Shown: positions 28,986 through 35,464 of the stretch, one piece after another
Layout of the letters: each line of letters begins with the position of its first letter
How positions within the stretch are numbered: position 1 is the stretch's first letter
Assembly: GCA_903884235.1 (NCBI GenBank)
Contig: CAISEB010000041.1
Span: 1-64,000, forward strand
Direction: 5' to 3'
Length of the DNA: 64,000 nucleotides
Source: an uncultured Pseudomonadota bacterium
GTDB taxonomy: Bacteria > Pseudomonadota > Gammaproteobacteria > Steroidobacterales > Steroidobacteraceae
Notes under the pieces: generated by a model
Told to the model about the DNA's origin: nothing
Databases searched by the model: none
The model's input: only the letters and a program-made list of their open reading frames with translations
Program-made: the position numbers and the translations under genes

Positions 28986-29439
28986 GGTGAATCCTGATCC
29001 GGCTTCCCATCCGTGGGACAACCCGATCCCGGCGCCTCAGTGCGCCGACGGGCCGAATATAGACGCGGGTTTCGCAGATCTCAAACGCGCAGCGTTCGCC
29101 ACCGCACAGGGCGCGAATTTGCTCTTTTTATCATTTAATGGGTGTGCACGAAACCTTATGAAACAAGGCCTTTGCGCGCATTGGCGCGAGGCCCGATTCG
29201 CGGCACAACGCCGGCCCGGCAACAGTGTCGCGCTTCACAGTTCGGCGATGTCCCCGGGCGGGCCGCAGGACCGACGCGGCCTCGCCTCGCCCGCGCCAGG
29301 GGGAAGGGGAGGGCCGGGCACCGGGCCGACCCACGGGCCGTGCGCGGCCCGAGGCTCGCACCGCCCCGGGCGAGCGAATACACTGCCGGGTCGCCGGGCG
29401 GGCTGCCGCCGGGCCCGAACCTGACTGGAGTCGTATCCG
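28986..29439. other. Intergenic region before sapC
   Basis: About 450 bases without a convincing gene. An AT-rich patch at 29117-29140 (TTTGCTCTTTTTATCATTTAA) stands out in GC-rich surroundings. A possible -10 (TTATGA, 29156-29161) lies 16 bp from a weak TTTAAT, but the match is poor. The remainder is very GC-rich. It may hold the sapC promoter. Confidence 0.35.
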
Positions 29440-30180
29440 ATGTCCTCGCTGCTCTTCTACAAGAACGTCGTCGCGCTCGATCGCGAACAGCACCGCAACC
29501 TCCGCGTCCGCCCGCTGCCGAATCTCTCGTTCCTTTCGGACATCACCGCGGTCCCGGTCGTGGTGGGCGAGTTCGCCGACATCGCCCGCCAGGGCCCGGT
29601 CGGGTTCCTGCGCTCGAGCGAGGGCAGTGGCCTGATCCCGGTCGCGCTGATGGGCCTGCCGGAGGGCCGCAACCTGTACCTCGACGCCGACGGCAAGTGG
29701 ACCGGCAGCTACATCCCGGCGTTCATCCGCCGCTATCCGTTCCTCTTTTCGGAGGACGGCGAGCGCATGACGGTGTGCATCGACCGCGACTTCATCGGCT
29801 TCAACGAGGTCGAGGGCGAGCCGCTGTTCGACCCCTCCGGGGAACCGGCGGCGTTCACCAAGAACGCGATCAACCTCCTGAGCGAGTACCAGCGCCAGGT
29901 CGCGATGACCCAGGCGTTCACGAAGCGCCTGCAGGAGGCCGACGTGCTGCAGGACTCGGCGGCCGAGGTGCGGCTCGAGGACGGTCGCAGCACGACGATC
30001 AACGGCATGCTGACGGTCGATGACGCGAAGCTGCGGGCGATCCCGGAGACGACGCTGAAGACCTGGTTCGATGGCGGCGATCTCGGCTGCATCTACGCGC
30101 ACCGGATCTCGCTCGGCCACCTCGTGGACCTGTGCCGCAGGGGGCTCAACGCGCAGGCGGCGGCGGCCTCCGCGGCCTGA
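29440..30180 (+). CDS. SapC family protein
   Basis: This 246-residue protein matches the SapC family (named after a Campylobacter surface-layer locus): FYKNVVALDREQHRNLRV, IPAFIRRYPFLFSE, CIDRDFIGFNEVEGEPLFD and LKTWFDGGDLGCIYAHRISLGHL. The molecular function is not established. It has no signal peptide. Its last 54 codons are present again at 31826-31984 because of a tandem duplication, making this the complete copy. It is convergent with phaR copy 1, with a shared hairpin between them. Confidence 0.8.
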   Translation: MSSLLFYKNVVALDREQHRNLRVRPLPNLSFLSDITAVPVVVGEFADIARQGPVGFLRSSEGSGLIPVALMGLPEGRNLYLDADGKWTGSYIPAFIRRYPFLFSEDGERMTVCIDRDFIGFNEVEGEPLFDPSGEPAAFTKNAINLLSEYQRQVAMTQAFTKRLQEADVLQDSAAEVRLEDGRSTTINGMLTVDDAKLRAIPETTLKTWFDGGDLGCIYAHRISLGHLVDLCRRGLNAQAAAASAA

Positions 30181-30187
30181 AGTCGCC

Positions 30188-30210
30188 GCCCCCGGCCCGC
30201 GGCCGGGGGC
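30188..30210 (+). terminator. Hairpin downstream of sapC
   Basis: A 10-bp perfect stem (GCCCCCGGCC / GGCCGGGGGC) with a 3-nt loop lies 7 bp after the sapC stop and just before the convergent phaR stop. It is followed by GGGCTCTTATT. A diverged copy follows the sapC fragment at 31993-32015. Confidence 0.6.
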
Positions 30211-30216
30211 GGGCTC

Positions 30217-30696
30217 TTATTCCTTCGGCTCGTCGCCGCGCCCGGGCGCGGGCGGCGTCATCGACTTCAGGAACGCCTCCTGCATCTGGCGCCAGCGCTG
30301 GAAGTTCTCCTGCGCGAGGTTCGACATCGCCGACATCGGGTCCATGCCCACCATCGAGCGCATGCGGTCGCGGATCTGCGTCTGCTGGGCGGTGAACAGC
30401 TTCAGGCTCTGCTCGAGGTAGTCGCCGACCACGTTCTGCATCGTGCCGCCGTAGGCGCGGATCACCTGCGCGAGGAAGTCCTGGCTCATCATCGGATCGC
30501 CGGCGTGCTCCTGCTCGGCGATCACCTGCAGAAGGATGCTGCGGGTGATGTCCTCCTGCGTCTTCTTGTCGACGACGACGAAGTCCACCTTGTCCGTCAC
30601 GAGGCGCCGGATGTCCGCGAGCGTGATGTAACGGCTCTCGACCGTGTCGTAGAGGCGACGGTTCGGGTACTTCTTGATGACGCGGGCTTCGCTCAT
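30217..30696 (-). CDS. phaR: Polyhydroxyalkanoate synthesis repressor PhaR, copy 1
   Basis: PhaR binds PHA granules and DNA, repressing phasin genes until granules appear. The 159-residue protein has the N-terminal DNA-binding domain (VIKKYPNRRLYDTVESRYITL) and the PHB-accumulation regulatory domain (GDPMMSQDFLAQVIRAYGG, YLEQSLKLF). The start ATG at 30696 has AAGGAT upstream; an in-frame extension is not conserved in family length. It differs from copy 2 at only four residues (T/S, V/M, T/S, M/V). The stop codon is TAA. Confidence 0.9.
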   Translation of the reverse strand: MSEARVIKKYPNRRLYDTVESRYITLADIRRLVTDKVDFVVVDKKTQEDITRSILLQVIAEQEHAGDPMMSQDFLAQVIRAYGGTMQNVVGDYLEQSLKLFTAQQTQIRDRMRSMVGMDPMSAMSNLAQENFQRWRQMQEAFLKSMTPPAPGRGDEPKE

Positions 30697-30730
30697 GGGA
30701 CATCCTTGAATGCTGCGGCGCGACCGCAAC

Positions 30731-30758
30731 ATCATACGCGCGCCGCGCTGCGTAGCAA
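30731..30758 (-). promoter_or_regulatory. Promoter of phaR copy 1
   Basis: On the minus strand there is TTGCTA (30753-30758), a 16-bp spacer and TATGAT (30731-30736), ending 35 bp before the phaR ATG. The same arrangement is kept in copy 2, which supports it. Confidence 0.5.
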
Positions 30759-30780
30759 CAAAACGCAGGCGCCGACCGGA

Positions 30781-31677
30781 TCAGTCCGAGAATACCTGCC
30801 TAACTCCTCGGAAAACCTCCGGATTCCAATTCGCGACGGCCCAGGCGAGCTGCTCGGCGACCGGGGCTCCGGCGACCCCCGGGGGCGGCGTGTGCAGCAA
30901 AAACGTCAGTACGCGGGTCAGGTTCAGGGGGGCGAGGGCGGCCTCCACGGGCAGCGCCCGGCGCGACTTCGAGAGCTTCCCGCCGTCCTCCTCGACTAGG
31001 AGCGGCAGGTGCAGCAGCGTCTGCATGGGCAGGCCCAGGATCGCCTGCAGCAGGCGCTGGCGCGGGCTGTTGTCGTAGAGGTCCATGCCGCGGACGACGT
31101 CCGTGATGCCCTGCTCGGCGTCGTCGACGACGACCGCGAGCTGGTAGGACCAGAACCCGTCGCGGCGCCGGAGCACGAAGTCGCCGACGATCGCGTCGAT
31201 GTCCTGCCAGTAGACCCCGTGCACGCGATCCTCCGCCGGGATCAGCGGATAGCCCAGGGTCTTGAGGCGGATCGCCATCGGCACGCCCGGGCGCTGCGGC
31301 CCGTGCCGGCAGGTGCCCGGATAGCGGCCGTCGCGGTCGGAGGCAGAGGCCGCCTCGCCACGGGAGCAGGAGCAGGGGTAGGCCTGGCCGCGCGACAGCA
31401 GGATCTCGAGGCGCGCCCGGTAGGCCTCGTCGCGGGTGCTCTGGAAGAGGACGGGACCGTCCCAGTGCAGGCCATGGGCCTCGAGGCAGCGCTGGATGTC
31501 ATCGCTGGCGCCCGGCTGGATACGGGCGCGGTCGACGTCTTCGATGCGCAGCAGCCACTCGCCGCCCTGCGCCCGGGCGTCGATCCAGCTGCCGACCGCC
31601 GCCAGCAGCGAGCCGAGGTGCAGCCGGCCGGTCGGGGACGGCGCGAACCGTCCGCGCCGCGGCCGGGGTGCCGCCTC
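30781..31677 (-). CDS. gluQ: Glutamyl-Q tRNA(Asp) synthetase, copy 1
   Basis: GluQ attaches glutamate to the queuosine of tRNA(Asp). The ~298-residue product has the HIGH-type motif in RFAPSPTGRLHLGSLLAAVG, RIEDVDRAR, the zinc-site region PCSCSRGEA...YPGTCR and the KMSKS-type KLSKSRR. It lies just after the dksA fragment, as in the usual dksA-gluQ order. No ATG, GTG or TTG lies between the dksA stop (31676-31678) and the conserved start, so the 5' end given is the limit set by the dksA stop. It shares about 86% of residues with copy 2 over 245 aligned positions and has no internal stops. Confidence 0.8.
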   Translation of the reverse strand, partial: EAAPRPRRGRFAPSPTGRLHLGSLLAAVGSWIDARAQGGEWLLRIEDVDRARIQPGASDDIQRCLEAHGLHWDGPVLFQSTRDEAYRARLEILLSRGQAYPCSCSRGEAASASDRDGRYPGTCRHGPQRPGVPMAIRLKTLGYPLIPAEDRVHGVYWQDIDAIVGDFVLRRRDGFWSYQLAVVVDDAEQGITDVVRGMDLYDNSPRQRLLQAILGLPMQTLLHLPLLVEEDGGKLSKSRRALPVEAALAPLNLTRVLTFLLHTPPPGVAGAPVAEQLAWAVANWNPEVFRGVRQVFSD

Positions 31678-31824
31678 AGCGGTACCGGTCGTCCCGGTCG
31701 CCGTACTGCTTCTCGCGCCGCTCGCGGCGCTCCTGGGCCTCGATCGAGAGCGTCGCCACCGGGCGTGCCTCGAGCCGCTTGATGCCGATCTCCTCGCCAG
31801 TCTCGAGGCAGTAGCCGTAGCTGC
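31676..31824 (-). pseudogene. dksA C-terminal fragment (duplication remnant)
   Basis: Encodes the last ~49 residues of DksA (YGYCLETGEEIGIKRLEARP... to the TGA at 31676-31678), almost identical to the end of the complete dksA at 35463. Upstream the sequence switches abruptly at 31825 to sapC, so no start or coiled-coil domain exists. It is the left part of the duplication junction. Confidence 0.85.
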
Positions 31825-31825
31825 G

Positions 31826-31984
31826 GACGACGCCAAGCTGCGCGCGATCCCGGACACGACACTGAAGACCTGGTTCGACGCCGGGGACCTGGGCTGCGTC
31901 TACGCGCACAAGATGTCGCTCGGCCACCTCGTGGACCTGTGCCGCAAGGGGCTGAACGCCCAGGCGGCGACGCCCGCGGCGTGA
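31826..31984 (+). pseudogene. sapC C-terminal fragment (duplication remnant)
   Basis: Encodes DDAKLRAIPDTTLKTWFDAG, then DLGCVYAHKMSLGHLVDLCRKG and a TGA at 31982-31984. It matches the last 54 codons of sapC (from 30019) with several substitutions. It has no start and is fused at its 5' side to antisense dksA sequence. It cannot encode a SapC protein. Confidence 0.85.
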
Positions 31985-31992
31985 TTCGCGCT

Positions 31993-32015
31993 GCCCCCGG
32001 CCTCTGGCTGGGGGC
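31993..32015 (+). terminator. Duplicated sapC hairpin
   Basis: GCCCCCGGCC (31993-32002), a TCT loop and GGCTGGGGGC (32006-32015) form a stem with one wobble. It is the diverged counterpart of the hairpin at 30188-30210. Confidence 0.5.
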
Positions 32016-32148
32016 GGCGGCCCTTGATCCGTCCCTCTGGACGTCGTGCGGCCGGGTGCCACCGGCGCACTCGCGCAGGCGGGTGCTGCGCTAGACTGGG
32101 CGGGCGCACGGACGGGCGCGCCTAGACGACCGGGCGAGGAGTGCCGAG

Positions 32149-32709
32149 ATGCCAGTGCATCCCGAAATCAAGAGCTTCATGCAGTTCCTCGCGAGGAACC
32201 AGCATCTGCGCCAGCAGATCGCGGCGCCCATGAACCAGACGATCCTGTACGCCGGCGACATGGCGCAGAACAACCCGTGGAAGCGGACGACGCCGGTCTA
32301 CATGAAGATCCAGGCCATGAAGGCGGCCGACCCGTCGTTCGCGCAGAAGCAGCTGCTCAACGACGTGCTGGCGCGGTTGCCGGCGCCGGGCACGCCGCAT
32401 CCCTCGCTGCTCGCCTACGCCGACCATGTCGACGGCGTGCTGGAGCGCGCCGGCGTGATCAAGCGGGAACGGATCCTGATCTGGCGCGCGCTGTCGGGCA
32501 TCTACGCCAGCAACGCGCGCGGTGCGGTGTCGTTCATCATCGGCAAGGGCGTGAGCGTCAACGACCTGAAGGTCTTCGCGTTGACGGAAATGCACGTGAT
32601 CGCGCGCAACCAGCACGTCGATGCCATCACGCTCGACATGGTCGAGTACCTGAAGCGCTGCGTGCTCACCCACGGCTACCCGATGGCGAGCCTGATCCGC
32701 AACGTCTGA
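32149..32709 (+). CDS. Hypothetical protein in the duplication insert
   Basis: This 186-residue protein starts MPVHPEIKSFMQFLARNQHL. It is mostly predicted alpha-helical, with LLNDVLARLPAPGTPHPSLL and RALSGIYASNARGAVSFIIG. There is no signal peptide, membrane segment or motif I recognise. Codon use is GC-rich with the expected third-position bias, so it is probably a real gene. It sits between the duplicated sapC terminator and a phaR 3' fragment. Function unknown. Confidence 0.6.
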   Translation: MPVHPEIKSFMQFLARNQHLRQQIAAPMNQTILYAGDMAQNNPWKRTTPVYMKIQAMKAADPSFAQKQLLNDVLARLPAPGTPHPSLLAYADHVDGVLERAGVIKRERILIWRALSGIYASNARGAVSFIIGKGVSVNDLKVFALTEMHVIARNQHVDAITLDMVEYLKRCVLTHGYPMASLIRNV

Positions 32710-32727
32710 GCGAGGGATCGGTCGCCG

Positions 32728-32813
32728 TCAGTCCTTCGGCTCGTCGCCGCGGCCGGATGCGGGCGGCGTCATCGACTTCAGGAACGCCTCCTGCATCTGG
32801 CGCCAGCGCTGGA
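32728..32813 (-). pseudogene. phaR 3' fragment (third copy)
   Basis: Positions 32732-32813 match the last ~27 codons of both phaR genes with scattered differences. The in-frame stop here is TGA (32728-32730), against TAA in copy 1 and TAG in copy 2. Homology ends sharply at 32813. With the start of phaR copy 2's 3' end at 34004, it forms an ~82-bp imperfect direct repeat flanking the nucleotidyltransferase gene. Confidence 0.75.
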
Positions 32814-32832
32814 CCTTGTCATGGGTGGGCGA

Positions 32833-32865
32833 GTTATACTAGAAGTTTATTGACTCTAGTATAAC
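32833..32865. promoter_or_regulatory. Perfect 11-bp inverted repeat upstream of the nucleotidyltransferase gene
   Basis: GTTATACTAGA (32833-32843), an 11-nt spacer and TCTAGTATAAC (32855-32865) form an AT-rich island in very GC-rich DNA. TTGACT (32850-32855) with TAGGCT 17 bp downstream (32873-32878) is a possible promoter whose -35 overlaps the repeat. This fits an operator for a repressor. The spacing also allows a stem-loop. Confidence 0.55.
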
Positions 32866-32909
32866 CGTCGGCTAGGCTGGCCCCACGTTCCAACCGGACC
32901 AGCCCTGCC

Positions 32910-33986
32910 ATGCAGCCGCTCGCAGTCTCGCCCCTGCCGCTGTCCGCGCAGAATGCCTACGCGCAGTTGATCGACGCGGCGCTCGGCGCCGATCACCTGC
33001 GCTCGGTCTCGGACCTGTCCGGGTCGTTTGCCGCCAAGACGGTCAAGGGACGCACCTACTGGTACTACCAGTGCACGCAGCCCTCCGGCCGTCTCACGCA
33101 GCAGTATGTCGGTCCCGACAACGACCGGGTGCGGGCGCTGATCGCGCGGGCCCGTGAGCCTGGGAGCTTCGGTGAGCTTCGACCGCTCGTGCGTGCCGCG
33201 GTCGCGCTCGGCTGTTCAACGATCCTCCCGCGCCATGCGCAGGTGCTGCGCCGGCTCGCCGAGTACGGATTCTTCAGGGCCGGTGGCCTGCTGGTCGGGA
33301 CCCATGCGTTCGTCGCGTACGGCAACATGCTCGGCGCGCGCTGGGGGAGCCAGGACCGCACGCTCGACATTGACTTCGCAGATGCGGGCAAGTCGCTCTC
33401 GCTCGCCCTGCCAACCACGCTCGAGGTACAGACGCACGATGCGATCGAGTCGCTCGACATGGGCTTCCTGCCGTTGACGAGTCTCGCCGGCAAGACCGGC
33501 GGCACGTTCCTCGTGCCACGCGAGCCCGAGTTTCGGCTCGACTTCCTGACCTCGCGCCACCGCGGCAAGGATGAGCCGTTCGTCCATCCCCAACTGAACG
33601 TGTCGCTGCAACCGATGCCCTACATGGAGTTTTCGCTCGAGCAGGTCGAGCAGGCGGTCGTCTTCTCCGGGCGGGATGCGATCATCGTCAATGTCCCTGA
33701 GCCGGCGCGCTTCGCGCTGCACAAGCTCATCGTCTATGGCGAGCGGCGCGGCGCGTTCCGGGCGAAGGCGGGCAAGGACCTCGCGCAGGCGGCGCACTTG
33801 CTCGCACACCTGTGGGATGACATCCCGGCAACGGTCGAGGCTGCCATCACCGACCTGAAGGGCAGGGGACCGAAGTGGAACCGGGCGTTGCAGGTGGGCG
33901 TCGCGGCCCTCAAGGCGCAGTACCCGGCCATCGCAGCGCGCGTGGCGCTGATGCAGCGCCTGGAGAGTGGATCGCCGGGACGCTGA
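32910..33986 (+). CDS. Nucleotidyltransferase-fold protein, GSU2403 type
   Basis: This 358-residue protein contains GGLLVGTHAFVAYGNMLG followed by TLDIDFA, the GT/S plus DxD pattern of the polymerase-beta-type nucleotidyltransferase fold as found in GSU2403-like proteins. The C-terminal part (ARFALHKLIVYGERR, KDLAQAAHLLAHLWDD) resembles the helical tail of AbiEii-like enzymes. The biological role is unknown; related folds occur in toxin and defence proteins. It starts at ATG 32910, about 45 bp after the inverted repeat, and is flanked by phaR 3' repeats. No antitoxin-like partner is adjacent. Confidence 0.7.
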   Translation: MQPLAVSPLPLSAQNAYAQLIDAALGADHLRSVSDLSGSFAAKTVKGRTYWYYQCTQPSGRLTQQYVGPDNDRVRALIARAREPGSFGELRPLVRAAVALGCSTILPRHAQVLRRLAEYGFFRAGGLLVGTHAFVAYGNMLGARWGSQDRTLDIDFADAGKSLSLALPTTLEVQTHDAIESLDMGFLPLTSLAGKTGGTFLVPREPEFRLDFLTSRHRGKDEPFVHPQLNVSLQPMPYMEFSLEQVEQAVVFSGRDAIIVNVPEPARFALHKLIVYGERRGAFRAKAGKDLAQAAHLLAHLWDDIPATVEAAITDLKGRGPKWNRALQVGVAALKAQYPAIAARVALMQRLESGSPGR

Positions 33987-34003
33987 CTCGTCCGAACTGC
34001 CGG

Positions 34004-34483
34004 CTATTCCTTCGGCTCGTCGCCGCGACCCGGCGCGGGTGGCGTCATCGACTTCAGGAACGCCTCCTGCATCTGGCGCCAGCGCTGGAAGTTCTCCTGC
34101 GCGAGGTTCGACATCGCCGACATCGGGTCCATGCCCACCATCGAGCGCACCCGGTCGCGAATCTGTGACTGCTGCGCGGTGAACAGCTTCAGGCTCTGCT
34201 CGAGGTAGTCGCCGACCATGTTCTGCATCGTGCCGCCGTAGGCGCGGATCACCTGCGCGAGGAAGTCCTGGCTCATCATCGGGTCGCCCGCGTGCTCCTG
34301 CTCGGCGATCACCTGCAAGAGGATGCTGCGGGTGATGTCCTCCTGCGACTTCTTGTCGACGACGACGAAGTCCACCTTGTCGGTGACGAGGCGCCGGATG
34401 TCCGCGAGCGTGATGTAGCGGCTCTCGACCGTGTCGTACAGACGCCGGTTCGGGTACTTCTTGATGACGCGGGCTTCGCTCAT
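34004..34483 (-). CDS. phaR: Polyhydroxyalkanoate synthesis repressor PhaR, copy 2
   Basis: This 159-residue protein is nearly identical to copy 1, with the same domains and four conservative substitutions. The start ATG at 34483, its AAGGAT site and its promoter (34518-34545) are preserved, and the stop is TAG. Both copies look functional. No phaC or phasin gene is in the window, so the regulated genes lie elsewhere. Confidence 0.9.
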   Translation of the reverse strand: MSEARVIKKYPNRRLYDTVESRYITLADIRRLVTDKVDFVVVDKKSQEDITRSILLQVIAEQEHAGDPMMSQDFLAQVIRAYGGTMQNMVGDYLEQSLKLFTAQQSQIRDRVRSMVGMDPMSAMSNLAQENFQRWRQMQEAFLKSMTPPAPGRGDEPKE

Positions 34484-34517
34484 GGGACATCCTTGAATGC
34501 TGCGGCGCGACCGCAAC

Positions 34518-34545
34518 ATCATACGCGTGCCGCGCTGCGGAGCAA
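34518..34545 (-). promoter_or_regulatory. Promoter of phaR copy 2
   Basis: Minus-strand TTGCTC (34540-34545), a 16-bp spacer and TATGAT (34518-34523). It is the conserved counterpart of the copy 1 promoter, with one change in the -35 box. Confidence 0.5.
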
Positions 34546-34567
34546 CAAAACGCAATCCCCGCCGGGA

Positions 34568-35464
34568 TCAATCCGCGAAAACCTGCCTAACTCCGTGGAA
34601 AGACTCCGGATTCCAGTTCGCGACGGCCCAGGCGAGCTGCTCGGCGACGGGCGCTCCGGCGAGCTCCGGGGGCGGCGTGTGCAGCAAAAACGTCAGCACG
34701 CGGGAGAGGTTCGCGGGGGCGAGGGCGGCCTCGACGGGCAGCGCCCGGCGGGATTTGGAGAGCTTGCCGCCATCCTCCTCGACCAGCAGTGGCAGGTGCA
34801 GCAGGGTCGGCATCGGCAGCCCCAGGATCCCCTGCAGGAGCCGCTGGCGGGGGCTGTTGTCGAAGAGGTCCATGCCCCTGACGACGTCCGTGATGCCCTG
34901 CTCGGCGTCGTCGACGACGACGGCGAGCTGGTAGGACCAGAACCCGTCCCGGCGCTTCAGCACGAAGTCACCGACGATCGCGTCGACGTCCTGCCAGTAG
35001 GGCCCGTGGACGCGGTCCTCGGCCGGGATCGGCGGGTAGCCCTGGGTCCGGAGGCGGATCGCGTGGGGGACGTCCCGTCGCTGCGGGCCCGACCGGCAGG
35101 TGCCGGGATAACGCCCGTCCCGGTCCGAGGCCGAGGCCGCCTCGCCGCGGGTGCAGGAGCAGGCATAGGCCTGGCCGCGCGCGAGGAGCACGTCGAGCCG
35201 CGCCTGGTAGGCCGCATCGCGGCTGCTCTGGAAGAGGACGGGGCCGTCCCAGTCGAGGCCATGGGCCTCGAGGGTGCGCAGGATGTCCTCGGTGGCACCG
35301 GGCACGGTGCGGGCGCGGTCGACGTCCTCGATGCGCAGCAGCCATTCGCCGCCCTGGGCGCGGGCATCGACCCAGCTGCCGACCGCGGCCAGGAGCGAGC
35401 CCAGGTGCAGCCGGCCGGTCGGGGACGGTGCGAACCGCCCCCGTCGCGGTCTCGGCGCCGCCTC
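34568..35464 (-). CDS. gluQ: Glutamyl-Q tRNA(Asp) synthetase, copy 2
   Basis: This gene has the same reaction and motifs as copy 1: RFAPSPTGRLHLGSLLAAVG, RIEDVDRAR, ACSCTRGEA...YPGTCR and KLSKSRR. The reading frame is open from the dksA stop, in the +1 frame relative to dksA. The first ATG (35305) lies after the ATP-binding motif and would give an inactive protein. No ATG, GTG, TTG or CTG precedes the motif. An ATC at 35474-35476 is ACC in copy 1, so it is not conserved. The 5' limit given is therefore set by the dksA stop. Confidence 0.8.
   Translation of the reverse strand, partial: EAAPRPRRGRFAPSPTGRLHLGSLLAAVGSWVDARAQGGEWLLRIEDVDRARTVPGATEDILRTLEAHGLDWDGPVLFQSSRDAAYQARLDVLLARGQAYACSCTRGEAASASDRDGRYPGTCRSGPQRRDVPHAIRLRTQGYPPIPAEDRVHGPYWQDVDAIVGDFVLKRRDGFWSYQLAVVVDDAEQGITDVVRGMDLFDNSPRQRLLQGILGLPMPTLLHLPLLVEEDGGKLSKSRRALPVEAALAPANLSRVLTFLLHTPPPELAGAPVAEQLAWAVANWNPESFHGVRQVFAD

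Larger units (their letters stand above)
30019..31824. repeat. Tandem duplication, copy 1 (sapC 3' end to dksA 3' end)
   Basis: This 1.8-kb segment carries the sapC 3' end, phaR, gluQ and the dksA 3' end. It reappears at 31826-35611. From phaR to dksA the two copies align at a constant offset of 3787 bp with no indel seen. The junction at 31824/31825 joins dksA sequence directly to sapC sequence, the mark of a head-to-tail duplication. Confidence 0.85.

Noticed and set aside
32850-32865. TTGACT followed by TATAAC as a promoter
   Set aside because: The boxes are only 4 bp apart, which is incompatible with sigma-70 recognition. TAGGCT at 17 bp fits better.
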